From Polynucleobacter sp. 30F-ANTBAC (GTDB taxonomy: Bacteria; Pseudomonadota; Gammaproteobacteria; Burkholderiales; Burkholderiaceae), in NCBI RefSeq assembly GCF_018882385.1, contig NZ_JACVON010000001.1:108942-172941 (forward strand): a DNA stretch of 64,000 bases, in the 5' to 3' direction. This document shows, one piece after another, positions 1-7,186 of this stretch. The translations under genes were made by a program, and so were the position numbers. How positions within the stretch are numbered: position 1 is the stretch's first letter; every line of letters starts with the position of its first letter. The notes beneath the pieces are model-generated. The model had not been told where the DNA came from. It saw only the letters and a list, made by a program, of their open reading frames with translations, and made no database searches.

Positions 1-230
1 ATATCAAGCATTAATCCACCACCTGGCAACATTTTATCGCCATTGCCCATATCCATAATCATTCCACCACCTGGCAACATGTAGTCACCGTTACCCATAT
101 CAAGCATTAATCCACCACCTGGCAACATTTTATCGCCATTGCCCATATCCATAATCATTCCACCACCTGGCAACATGTAGTCACCGTTACCCATATCAAG
201 CATTAATCCACCACCTGGCAACATGTAGTC
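1..230. repeat. 48-bp coding tandem repeat with 96-bp higher-order period
   Basis: The motif acctggcaac recurs at 21, 69, 117, 165 and 213, exactly 48 bp apart. Alternate units are more alike: bases 1-96 and 97-192 are identical, and the copy starting at 193 matches until about 223. The array therefore evolved by duplication of a 96-bp double unit. It keeps the reading frame of the minus-strand protein. Confidence 0.9.
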
Positions 231-284
231 AGCAGCAAACAGGTTTGTACTCATTATCAAAAAGACCAAAACAAGCTTTTTCAT
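1..284 (-). CDS. Secreted tandem-repeat protein (LPGGG repeats), partial
   Basis: The gene reads leftward from ATG at 284 and runs off the window edge without a stop, so only 94 residues are visible. Residues 1-18 form a typical Sec signal peptide (two Lys, a hydrophobic core, then LFAA). After it the protein is only 16-residue units such as DYMLPGGGLMLDMGNG and DYMLPGGGMIMDMGNG, with the second residue Tyr or Lys. Four complete units and part of a fifth are visible. I do not recognise the family. The Gly/Met-rich, Cys-free repeats suggest an extended or beta-stacked extracytoplasmic protein, which is inference. The TATTTAA stretch just upstream of the start gives no strong ribosome-binding site. 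Total length is unknown. Confidence 0.75.
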   Translation of the reverse strand, partial: MKKLVLVFLIMSTNLFAADYMLPGGGLMLDMGNGDYMLPGGGMIMDMGNGDKMLPGGGLMLDMGNGDYMLPGGGMIMDMGNGDKMLPGGGLMLD

Positions 285-353
285 ATTTAACCTCTTACAT
301 CATCAGAATAAATTACAGATTAAGTTAACAGCATTAAATCTGATTTTGGTACA

Positions 354-614
354 TCAAGTCTTAGCTTGAGACACTTTACATTTGCTATCCTCATCAGCCC
401 ACTCAGGGTCAAAGTTTCTTTTTTCCTGACAAATCTCTAGGGGCTTCAAACCTTCCTTTTCACGCTTCATATTAACTTCATTGAAGTTTTGTATGAATTT
501 CTGTTTAGCCTCTATTGTTGTAGAGCCTTTATAGTAGTAGCCGCCAACCATGACGGGTAAACACGCAGTTAATAAAAAAGATGCAGAGATTGCGGTTAGG
601 GATTTTTTTAACAT
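354..614 (-). CDS. Small predicted lipoprotein
   Basis: An 86-residue protein starting at ATG 614. An upstream in-frame start at 662 exists, but the start at 614 places a clean lipoprotein signal at the N-terminus: two Lys, a hydrophobic stretch and the lipobox LTAC with the lipidated Cys at residue 18. The mature part is short, polar and Lys/Glu-rich, with two further Cys near the C-terminus (residues about 66 and 82) that could form a disulfide. I do not recognise a family. It lies downstream of the repeat protein on the same side of tRNA-Asn, and the two may belong to one accessory segment. Function is unknown. Confidence 0.65.
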   Translation of the reverse strand: MLKKSLTAISASFLLTACLPVMVGGYYYKGSTTIEAKQKFIQNFNEVNMKREKEGLKPLEICQEKRNFDPEWADEDSKCKVSQAKT

Positions 615-811
615 ATCAGTCTTCCTAAATTTATTAAAACTATAACAGTTATCTAAAGTCAAAAATACTTTTTATGTGGCTAAGAGGATTCCGCATTCTA
701 TTGATTGGTGAGTAAGGTAGCCCCCCGTATGTACTTTGTGTAAAGAATTTTCATATGGCTTGCTCGAGTAAGCATGTAATGTTGTCCATGTGTTGTCCAA
801 GATTCCTAAAA

Positions 812-850
812 GGAAAAAGCCTTCAGAGCTATTAACTCTAAAGGCTTTTA
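812..850 (-). terminator. Intrinsic terminator of tRNA-Asn
   Basis: On the minus strand, immediately after the tRNA, a stem AAGCCTTTAGAG / CTCTGAAGGCTT is followed by a T run. The loop is about 7 nt. Position and structure fit Rho-independent termination of the tRNA transcript. Confidence 0.75.
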
Positions 851-856
851 CTTATT

Positions 857-932
857 TGGCTCCTCGACCTGGGCTCGAACCAGGGACCTACGGATTAACA
901 GTCCGGCGCTCTACCGACTGAGCTATCGAGGA
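857..932 (-). tRNA. tRNA-Asn (GTT)
   Basis: A 76-nt tRNA read leftward with the CCA end encoded at 857-859. The acceptor arm TCCTCGA pairs with TCGAGGA, the D-arm contains AGCTCAGTCGGTAGAGC, the anticodon loop reads CTGTTAA (anticodon GTT), and the T-arm has GGTTCGAGCC. All arms are intact. A terminator follows directly. Confidence 0.97.
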
Positions 933-1025
933 ATAGACGAAGATTATAGCCTGATTTTCTAAAGATGCCAAATTTCCTATGACTTTGTTCTAATAGAAGA
1001 AATTCAGATCAAGGAATCATTATTG

Positions 1026-1379
1026 ATGCTCCATACATACCTAGGTCCTTTGGGCTTTGTGGGTTTATTAACCCTATCTAATATCTTCATGACTTTTGCT
1101 TGGTACGCCCATCTTAAGAACCTATCGGGCCATCCATGGTGGATTGCTGCATTGTTAAGTTGGGGAATTGCCTTTTTTGAGTATGCACTTCAAGTGCCTG
1201 CCAATAGAATTGGCTTTCAATATTTTGACTTGGCTCAGCTCAAAATCACACAAGAGATCATTACTTTGGCAGTTTTTGTGCCGTTTTCGATGTTTTACAT
1301 GGGGCAAGCATTTAAGACAGATTTTATTTGGGCAGGCTTGTGTCTACTGGGTGCCATCTATTTCATATTCAGATCATGA
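1026..1379 (+). CDS. DUF486 family small membrane protein
   Basis: A protein of 117 residues with four predicted membrane helices. It matches the DUF486 family, a relative of the drug/metabolite transporter fold of small four-helix proteins; conserved-looking features are the N-terminal NIFMTFAWYAHL stretch and the central Phe-Glu-Tyr (FFEYALQVPANR). The substrate is unknown. ATG at 1026 was chosen, although a TTG at 1023 is directly adjacent and the AAGGA at 1011-1015 would suit either. The stop overlaps the start of the following GNAT gene as ATGA, so the two are probably translationally coupled. Confidence 0.9.
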   Translation: MLHTYLGPLGFVGLLTLSNIFMTFAWYAHLKNLSGHPWWIAALLSWGIAFFEYALQVPANRIGFQYFDLAQLKITQEIITLAVFVPFSMFYMGQAFKTDFIWAGLCLLGAIYFIFRS

Positions 1380-1807
1380 TGGTTCAAATAGGCAGCTGGT
1401 CCTTATCTCACACCTTGATTAAGCCCATTCGTTATCAAGTATTTGTGATTGAGCAGCAAATACCTGAGACAGAAGAGTGGGATGACGGTGACCTTATAGC
1501 CACCCATGCTTTGGCATTTTCAAAAGATCTTCCCGTGGGCACTGGCAGACTCATCATCGATCAAGAAGAGCCGACTCATGCCAAGATAGGGCGTATGGCT
1601 GTTTTAGAGAGCTTTCGCTCACGAGGAATTGGTCGGGCTATCTTGCGCAAACTGATTGCCACTGGAAAAGAAAAGGGCGTTCAAGTATTAACCTTGCACG
1701 CCCAAGTCTCTGCCATTCCTTTTTATGCCTCAGAAGGCTTTATTTCTAAAGGTGCCATCTTTGATGAGGTCAACATTCCTCACCAAAAGATGTACTTAAA
1801 AATCTAA
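1376..1807 (+). CDS. GNAT family N-acetyltransferase (ElaA/YjcF-like)
   Basis: A 143-residue acetyltransferase. The N-terminal region with RYQVFVIEQQIPETEEWDD resembles the ElaA/YjcF branch of GNAT enzymes. The acetyl-CoA binding segment follows, with RMAVLESFRSRGIGRAILR (motif A, R/Q-x-x-G-x-G/A) and a C-terminal FYASEGF motif. The acceptor substrate is unknown. ATG at 1376 overlaps the stop of the DUF486 gene (ATGA); a second ATG at 1379 is also possible. A longer upstream frame is ignored because it would run through the DUF486 coding region. Confidence 0.88.
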   Translation: MMVQIGSWSLSHTLIKPIRYQVFVIEQQIPETEEWDDGDLIATHALAFSKDLPVGTGRLIIDQEEPTHAKIGRMAVLESFRSRGIGRAILRKLIATGKEKGVQVLTLHAQVSAIPFYASEGFISKGAIFDEVNIPHQKMYLKI

Positions 1808-1812
1808 ATCCA

Positions 1813-3990
1813 TCAAAAATCAAAAGTTGCGGTGGCTCTGACGATTCGTGGCGCACCGGGATACAGCGTATTAGAACCATACGTCTGACTTACGTCACGC
1901 CAGTAAAACGTATTAAACAGATTCTCTACGCTCAAGCGATAGGTCGCTTGACTCGCACCCAATCGATCCATGTACTTAAGACCTACATCAAACTTATGGT
2001 AACCAGGAGCTTTAATACGATTGTCTAGCGTCACACCTTTGCTAGAGATATATGTCCAGCCACCTTGAACGCTGAGATTTTCAACCTGGGGTAGCAAGTA
2101 GTCTGCGAATACCACTGCTTTCCAATGGGGGATGCCAATGGCCTGCTTGCCATTTTGGGAGGTTTCTGATGCACCCGACTGCTTCGCTTCAAGATACATT
2201 GCGCTCGATAGCACGTTCAACCGATTGGTGGCTTTAAACGCTAAAGTAGCTTCAGCACCTGAATTGGTTACTTTGCCTTCTTGAACCAATATCGATCTGC
2301 CGTAGCCTACTGCTGGATCAAATTGGTAATCTGTTGCGTATTCATTGGGTCTTTCACTTTGGAAAATGGCAAAACTCAAGAGGGAATCAGAGTTGATTGC
2401 ATACTTGCTACCAAGCTCCATTTGTTCAGTTCTTCTTGGAGCCATCACTTGAGAATTTCTAAAGCTATCCGGCAATGCAATCGTTCCTGGTTCCACACCT
2501 TTGCTGTAGCTGACATAATTGGTGAGTTGGCTTGTTAGAGCATGACTCGCACCAATCTGTGGCAAATGCCATGTCTTATTAACTGATGAGTATGGGTCGC
2601 CGGTATAAACATCATAGGCAGCCTGTTTCATCTGAAGGAAACGATGCCCCAGAAACAATTTGGTTTTTTCAGTTAACTGGATTTGATCATGAACAAACAA
2701 ACTGGTTTGACGATGATCTAAGATTTTATAAACCGCACCTGTTGAAGCGGTACTAGGACTGATGTTGGCATTGAGGTTATCTATATCATCTTGTCCACGG
2801 TATTCATAAACAGACGCACCTTTGTAAACGGATCTCTTCAATTCTGATACGCCGAGAGTCCATTGATGCTTGATCTGTCCAGTGTTTGCTTGACCGGTTA
2901 AACCTGTTTGAACGTGATCATTACGCCTAACTTCGCCTTCACTTCTAAAGTCATAAACGTCAAATTCACCACCCGAGCAAAATGACCCGCTGGCACCAGA
3001 GCTATCAACGCTACAACCATAGGGGTAGGCCAATCGATCGTTGATTGTCACTTCACTACGATTGGCATTGGCAAATAACTTTAAGGAATCATTGATTTCA
3101 TGATCAAGGCGTAGGCCGATATTCTTTGACTTGATTTCGGTGGGTAAAACCCAGGGGTAGTGGGATAAATTAATGTCTGTTTTAACAGAGGGTAGCGTTG
3201 TGCCACCCAAAAGCATCAAACCAGGAACTGATTTTTGGCTTTTATCTTGGTACTCCAAATCAAACTGTACTAAAGTTTTGGAGCTGATCTTTGCATCAGC
3301 CGCCAAGCTAAAAAATTGCCGTTCACCTTTGGCATCTTTAATGTAAGGGCGAAGATTTTCATTGGCCGCATTGATGCGGATACCCAGTGATTTTGTTTCG
3401 CCTAAAAATGTGCCAAAGTCTGCCGCCACATATTGCGTACCTCTTTCACCGATCCCTAAGGTAAAGGATTGAACATCTTTCGGTCGTTTGGTGACGTAGT
3501 TGATGATGCCGCCAGGGGATGCGGCACCCGCTTGCATGGCACTCACACCCTTGAAGATTTCAAGGCGCTCTTTGTTTTCAAATGCGATGTTTTGCTCACC
3601 AGTCACAGACATCCCATTGATACGATAGCTGGTTGCGGCATCCAAGGGGAAGCCTCGGATGTAGAGATTTTCGTAGTAACCCATTGCCGCGTAATAGTCA
3701 CCAATGGATGCATCCAATCGAGCTGCCTCTGACATGACTCGCGCTTGGCGGTCATCCAGTAAATCTTTGGCAATCACAGTGATAGAGGCAGGGATATCTT
3801 TAAGTTCCACCTCCTCAGTGCCGCCTGGCCCACCAATCATGGCGCGTTTGGCGGCATAACCACTGCCTTTTTCACCGGTGACCACCACGGGTGCTAGTTG
3901 AGTATCAGTTTGGGCAGAGCTTTGTGAAGAAAATAGGAATAACCAAGCGCATGCGCTGGCGATGTAGTTCTTTTTTGGCCTATAAGCCAT
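1813..3990 (-). CDS. TonB-dependent outer-membrane receptor under TPP riboswitch control
   Basis: A 725-residue outer-membrane receptor. A signal peptide ends near residue 26, followed by the short APVVVTGEK TonB-box-like stretch. The plug domain (about 55-165) includes NLYIRGFP and GAASPGGIINYVTKRP, and the beta-barrel ends in Phe (ATATFDF). By sequence it belongs to the siderophore-receptor branch. However, its leader holds a clear TPP riboswitch, and the gene just upstream on the same strand belongs to a PnuC-type transport set. I therefore infer import of thiamine or a thiamine precursor rather than iron chelates. A good AAGGAG sits 7 nt before the ATG, inside a hairpin described separately. 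The 3' end converges with the GNAT gene. Confidence 0.9.
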   Translation of the reverse strand: MAYRPKKNYIASACAWLFLFSSQSSAQTDTQLAPVVVTGEKGSGYAAKRAMIGGPGGTEEVELKDIPASITVIAKDLLDDRQARVMSEAARLDASIGDYYAAMGYYENLYIRGFPLDAATSYRINGMSVTGEQNIAFENKERLEIFKGVSAMQAGAASPGGIINYVTKRPKDVQSFTLGIGERGTQYVAADFGTFLGETKSLGIRINAANENLRPYIKDAKGERQFFSLAADAKISSKTLVQFDLEYQDKSQKSVPGLMLLGGTTLPSVKTDINLSHYPWVLPTEIKSKNIGLRLDHEINDSLKLFANANRSEVTINDRLAYPYGCSVDSSGASGSFCSGGEFDVYDFRSEGEVRRNDHVQTGLTGQANTGQIKHQWTLGVSELKRSVYKGASVYEYRGQDDIDNLNANISPSTASTGAVYKILDHRQTSLFVHDQIQLTEKTKLFLGHRFLQMKQAAYDVYTGDPYSSVNKTWHLPQIGASHALTSQLTNYVSYSKGVEPGTIALPDSFRNSQVMAPRRTEQMELGSKYAINSDSLLSFAIFQSERPNEYATDYQFDPAVGYGRSILVQEGKVTNSGAEATLAFKATNRLNVLSSAMYLEAKQSGASETSQNGKQAIGIPHWKAVVFADYLLPQVENLSVQGGWTYISSKGVTLDNRIKAPGYHKFDVGLKYMDRLGASQATYRLSVENLFNTFYWRDVSQTYGSNTLYPGAPRIVRATATFDF

Positions 3991-4017
3991 CGTATAACTC
4001 CTTAAAGGAACGATGGC
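3986..4017 (-). promoter_or_regulatory. Ribosome-binding-site hairpin of the TonB receptor
   Basis: On the minus strand GCCATCG (4017-4011) is the exact complement of CGATGGC (3992-3986). The second arm contains the start codon and the 18-nt loop contains the Shine-Dalgarno AAGGAG (4003-3998). This is a likely expression platform that hides the start when the upstream TPP aptamer is bound. The pairing is seen directly; the regulatory role is inferred. Confidence 0.6.
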
Positions 4018-4036
4018 GAGTTGGGGATGCGGTTTT

Positions 4037-4127
4037 GACGCTTCCCTGCGCTCGCATTATCGAGATCAGGTTCAACGGGTATTTCTCACCCACATCTAAT
4101 GCCACCAGATGCAGGACCCCGAGCTAA
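4037..4127 (-). promoter_or_regulatory. TPP riboswitch (THI element)
   Basis: Reading the minus strand, the leader contains the conserved TPP aptamer blocks in order: CTCGGGGTCC, then GGGTGAGAAATACCC, then TTGAACCTGATCTCGATAA, then TGCGAGCGCAGGGAAGCG. These correspond to P2/P3 with the TGAGA pyrimidine sensor and to P4/P5 with ACCTGATC. It lies 47 nt upstream of the receptor start. TPP binding is expected to lower expression. Confidence 0.95.
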
Positions 4128-4151
4128 TATCTAAAACAACTAGATGAGATG

Positions 4152-4181
4152 ATTATAGGTATTTTTTAGGATTGCTGTTGA
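4152..4181 (-). promoter_or_regulatory. Candidate promoter for the riboswitch transcript
   Basis: On the minus strand a perfect -10 TATAAT (4157-4152) lies 18 nt downstream of TCAACA (4181-4176, four of six to TTGACA), within the 3' end of the kinase gene. It would start transcription about 20 nt before the aptamer and give the receptor its own mRNA. Confidence 0.5.
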
Positions 4182-4762
4182 CTAAGCCAATTTCCGACAA
4201 ATTCTTGGGCTTTTTGGGTGCGATCCCGGGTGGATCCTGAGATCTTTAAGTAAGGTATTTCTAGTTTTTGAAGTCGACTCTCGATGAGCTGATGAACCGC
4301 AGCTTGAATTTCGGGGCCATCGCGTTGCACACCATCACTGACCCAAGGCAAATCAATTTCAGTCAACAAGGTTAAATCGTAATCATTTAACTCGGCGATT
4401 TGATCAACTAGGGCATCAGCTTGCCCAAAAATAACTTCGCTATAGATGCTGGTTATCAGAGGCGTTGTGTCACAAAACAGCAGGGCGTGCGGAGCATGAC
4501 CGGTCAATGGTTTTATTGGATCATGGTTATCCTGCAGCAAAGCGTGACTCAAGCGAGCTTCATGAGCTTTCTGCTCACGTGCAATCAGCACTTGCTCTTC
4601 TGCCAGCGGTGTTCTTTGGTGGTGATCAACAAAAGACCTCAGGTACTCTGGCACCCAGTTACTGGGGTAGTGCTGAGAGAAGTGCTCTGCCAAGCCCTTC
4701 GCCAGTGTAGATTTACCCGTGCACTCCGCACCAAGGATGGCAATCTTAACTAGGCGTCGCAT
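4166..4762 (-). CDS. NadR-like P-loop kinase, probably for the vitamin imported by the PnuC-type partner
   Basis: A 198-residue ATPase with a Walker A motif near the N-terminus (GAECTGKST, residues about 11-19), then VPEYLRSFVD, a central FCDTTPL strand and a C-terminal SGSTRDRTQKA segment. This is the arrangement of the NadR-type ribosylnicotinamide kinase domain; the adenylyltransferase and HTH domains of NadR are absent. PnuC-family facilitators depend on a kinase to trap their substrate. Here the gene overlaps the transporter by one base and lies next to a TPP-riboswitch receptor, so a thiamine kinase role is plausible. It could instead be a nicotinamide riboside kinase. Substrate is inferred, not seen. 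Confidence 0.85.
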   Translation of the reverse strand: MRRLVKIAILGAECTGKSTLAKGLAEHFSQHYPSNWVPEYLRSFVDHHQRTPLAEEQVLIAREQKAHEARLSHALLQDNHDPIKPLTGHAPHALLFCDTTPLITSIYSEVIFGQADALVDQIAELNDYDLTLLTEIDLPWVSDGVQRDGPEIQAAVHQLIESRLQKLEIPYLKISGSTRDRTQKAQEFVGNWLSQQQS

Positions 4763-5340
4763 CAGTGCTTATCCGATTGCAACAGATCCTGCGCCATTAT
4801 TTTCTGAGACCATTGGCGCCAACCCCAAAAGCATAAAACAACAAAAAGACCATAAAGTCCTGCTGTTAGATACAGATCCATATAGATATACAAGGCAATG
4901 TAAATAGGATTAAGAATCATCCATAGTAACCAATTCTCAATCCATTTTTGAGCACTCATCAAGGTTGCCATAATGCTGCCTGCTGTAAGGAGGGCATCCG
5001 CGTTTGGAACAACGGAGCTGGTGTAGTTCACCAGTACAAACTTGATGGCGATAAACAATACCAACCAAGCAAGCAAACACACTGCGATCATTTTTTTAGG
5101 AGCATGCCCAAATTGTTTGGCGAGAGTGCCCGAATCCATTTTTCTTGTCCAGCACCACCAAGCATAAATGGCCAAACTGATAAAAATGAACTGTAGAGCA
5201 GCGTCTCCAAATAAACCGCTGTCATAAAACACCCAGGCGTAGGTTGCAGAACTGGCAATGGAAAAAGGCCAAGTTAAAACATGGCCTTTGGCATTCAAGC
5301 TCACGCAAACCAGGGCAAGAAAGAATGCTGCGATTTCCAT
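4762..5340 (-). CDS. PnuC-family vitamin transporter, probably thiamine type (PnuT)
   Basis: A 192-residue membrane protein with about seven hydrophobic helices. The family signature is visible in WPFSIASSATYAWVFYDSGL and in LAIYAWWCWTR, matching PnuC-type facilitators that move unphosphorylated vitamins (nicotinamide riboside in PnuC, thiamine in PnuT, riboflavin in PnuX). The protein alone does not settle the substrate. The kinase overlapping its end, the DUF4743/NUDIX gene 15 bp upstream, and the TPP riboswitch receptor downstream favour thiamine. Transport would be facilitated diffusion in the inner membrane, pulled by phosphorylation. Confidence 0.88.
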   Translation of the reverse strand: MEIAAFFLALVCVSLNAKGHVLTWPFSIASSATYAWVFYDSGLFGDAALQFIFISLAIYAWWCWTRKMDSGTLAKQFGHAPKKMIAVCLLAWLVLFIAIKFVLVNYTSSVVPNADALLTAGSIMATLMSAQKWIENWLLWMILNPIYIALYIYMDLYLTAGLYGLFVVLCFWGWRQWSQKIMAQDLLQSDKH

Positions 5341-5355
5341 GAGTGAGTAGGCTAA

Positions 5356-6171
5356 TTACGCTTTTCTTAAAAGGAATTCAGCGGTGACTGCAGCTGCGTC
5401 CGGTGTGAGTGCGCCTTCTAAGATCAAATTAGCGGCCTGCGTGAAAGGAACCTTTATAAACTCGGATACTTCACCGTCTTTATTCTGAGGCTCAAACTCT
5501 TCTGGCAACAGTAAGTCATAGGTATAAAGGCTCTCATCATGAAGCCCTTTAGGTTCGACGATCCGGCGCACGTGGATATGTCCTACCGGGTTAGCGAGTC
5601 TAGCAATCTCCAAAGGCGCGCCGGCTTCTTCCCATAACTCTCGAATAACAGATTGCTGCAGCGTTTCATCGGCACTGATACCGCCAGCTGCTAAGTTGTC
5701 GAGCATATTCGGATCAGTTGCTTTGATATTGCTACGCAGACCCAAGTAAATCTCTTGCTGAGACGTGTACCCATTAACGTGACAGGCGCGACTGTGAAAG
5801 CCGAGCGAACGGAACACGGCTCTTTCCATCCGAAAACGCTCATGACCCAAGGTGTCCAACCAAGAAAAATGCTCATTGCGCCAGCCTGGGGCTAAGTTAT
5901 TTTTCTTCAAGAACTCCGCTAAATCTTGGAGCAATTGGCTCAATAAAAATGGGGGAAGGTTCTCTAATTGCAAATGATCGCCAAAACGAGCCAAGGCAGG
6001 AGTTTCTGCTTGCTCGATATAAGCATCTATGGTGGGCACATAGCTGGGCTGAATATGGCCAATAATCTCGCTTCCAAAGCGGATCTGTAACCAATGGTCT
6101 GGTGCAGGACGAAGGGCCGTTTCTAGAAGCTCTTCGAGTGCAGCGCGAGTTGTAGCGGAAATAAGTGACAT
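5356..6171 (-). CDS. DUF4743/NUDIX hydrolase, likely acting on thiamine diphosphate-type substrates
   Basis: A 271-residue protein with an N-terminal DUF4743 region (about 1-110) and a NUDIX domain. The NUDIX box runs from GGISADETLQQSVIRELWEE (residues about 163-182, GX5EX7REXXEE core). This two-domain form is known from the hydrolase part of yeast thiamine pyrophosphokinase Tnr3 and its relatives, which remove phosphate from thiamine diphosphate and damaged forms of it. It is the first gene of the minus-strand set with the PnuC-type transporter and the kinase. A salvage step between TPP and thiamine monophosphate is therefore inferred. No riboswitch is seen upstream of this gene. Confidence 0.88.
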   Translation of the reverse strand: MSLISATTRAALEELLETALRPAPDHWLQIRFGSEIIGHIQPSYVPTIDAYIEQAETPALARFGDHLQLENLPPFLLSQLLQDLAEFLKKNNLAPGWRNEHFSWLDTLGHERFRMERAVFRSLGFHSRACHVNGYTSQQEIYLGLRSNIKATDPNMLDNLAAGGISADETLQQSVIRELWEEAGAPLEIARLANPVGHIHVRRIVEPKGLHDESLYTYDLLLPEEFEPQNKDGEVSEFIKVPFTQAANLILEGALTPDAAAVTAEFLLRKA

Positions 6172-6250
6172 ATTTGTATTGTTTTTTAATATTATTAGAT
6201 TATCTTCTAAACAATCCTTAATCGCTGAAATTCATTAGAGAGTTTGTACC

Positions 6251-6688
6251 ATGTCTAACGAGCCCCAGAATACTGAAATTGACGACTTTGAGCCCTTGAT
6301 TCAGGCGGGGCATGTCATTTGCTCCTCCGGTAGCGTTGAGGATCTGGGTGATGGTTTTCGTTTCATGGTTAGAAGCTCCGATATAGCATCCCAAGTCCAT
6401 GGTATTGATCATCGGGTGGATGCTACTTTGCCTGCATTTTTAATTCGCCATGATGGCCAAGTTCATGCGTATCTGAATCGATGTGCTCATGTAGCTATGG
6501 AACTCGATTGGCAACCAGGTCAATTTTTGACACAGGATAAATCCGCCATCATTTGTGCTTCCCATGATGCGCAATATTTACCCGATACAGGGGAGTGCAT
6601 TTCTGGACCTTGTCCTCGTGGTGCAAGATTAATCAAGTTGGATATTGAAGAAAAAGAAGGTCAGATTTTTCTGTGTCAAGCGGTTTGA
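6251..6688 (+). CDS. Rieske [2Fe-2S] domain protein
   Basis: A 145-residue soluble protein carrying one Rieske domain. The cluster ligands are visible as Cys-Ala-His in NRCAHVAMELDW and Cys-x-x-His in IICASHDAQYLPDTGECISGP, about 40 residues apart. There is no signal peptide or membrane helix, so it is likely cytoplasmic, either a ferredoxin-type electron carrier or a stand-alone Rieske protein. No oxygenase catalytic subunit is adjacent. It is divergent from the NUDIX gene with 79 bp between them. Confidence 0.9.
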   Translation: MSNEPQNTEIDDFEPLIQAGHVICSSGSVEDLGDGFRFMVRSSDIASQVHGIDHRVDATLPAFLIRHDGQVHAYLNRCAHVAMELDWQPGQFLTQDKSAIICASHDAQYLPDTGECISGPCPRGARLIKLDIEEKEGQIFLCQAV

Positions 6689-6828
6689 GATATTTATTTT
6701 TAAATTTCTGAAAGTAAAAAATAGATAATAAAAATATAGTTTGTTGCTGCCTATTTTTTAGGCAAGCCAGCTCAAGCATTGCTAGATAAGGTTTCTTGAA
6801 TTTTTGACGTGAAGTAGTCCACACATTC

Positions 6829-6837
6829 TGTGGATAA
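6829..6837 (-). promoter_or_regulatory. Perfect DnaA box in an AT-rich intergenic region
   Basis: TTATCCACA, read on the minus strand, matches the strong DnaA-box consensus exactly. It forms one arm of a short inverted repeat, TCCACA-5 nt-TGTGGA (6818-6834), in the AT-rich gap of 213 bp between the Rieske and SemiSWEET genes. No dnaA, dnaN or box cluster is present here, so this is not proposed as the chromosome origin. Confidence 0.4.
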
Positions 6838-6901
6838 GTATTTTTTAATTATTTAGAAATTAATTATTTTTTCCTATTGACATCCCTTTATAAAACTTTT
6901 T

Positions 6902-7186
6902 ATGGCACCTGATTTTATTTTTAATTTAGATTTCCAAACAGCGCTGGGATATTTCGCGGCAACGCTTACCACACTCTCATTTTTGCCTCAGGTTATTCGT
7001 GTTTATCGAACAAAAAATACAGATGCCATTTCTTTTTGGATGTATTTGCTATTCAGTGCAGGAGTATTTTTTTGGTTCATTTATGGCGTCATGATTCAAG
7101 CTTGGCCAGTCGTGGTAGCCAATGCGATTACACTAGTGCTATCTCTTTCGATTCTCTGGATGAAAATCAATGAACAATCTCGTTAA
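6902..7186 (+). CDS. SemiSWEET sugar transporter (PQ-loop)
   Basis: A 94-residue protein with three membrane helices, the size of bacterial SemiSWEETs that dimerise to form one sugar pore. The PQ motif is visible in LTTLSFLPQVIRVYRTKNTD, followed by the Trp/Phe-rich second helix (FSAGVFFWFIYGV) and the Asn in VVANAITLVLSL typical of the substrate site. ATG at 6902 has no clear Shine-Dalgarno. The gene overlaps the start of the following lipoprotein by 17 nt, which suggests coupled expression. Confidence 0.92.
   Translation: MAPDFIFNLDFQTALGYFAATLTTLSFLPQVIRVYRTKNTDAISFWMYLLFSAGVFFWFIYGVMIQAWPVVVANAITLVLSLSILWMKINEQSR

Noticed and set aside
1-230. CRISPR-like repeat array
   Set aside because: The 48-bp units are contiguous with no unique spacers and keep an open reading frame after a signal peptide, so this is a coding tandem repeat.
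4037-4127. Cobalamin or iron-responsive element before the TonB receptor
   Set aside because: The leader has the TPP aptamer blocks (TGAGA, ACCTGATC, GCAGGGAAG) and no B12-box.
6829-6837. Chromosomal replication origin
   Set aside because: Only one perfect DnaA box, no dnaA/dnaN/rpmH genes and no box cluster nearby; topoisomerase IV genes are not origin markers.
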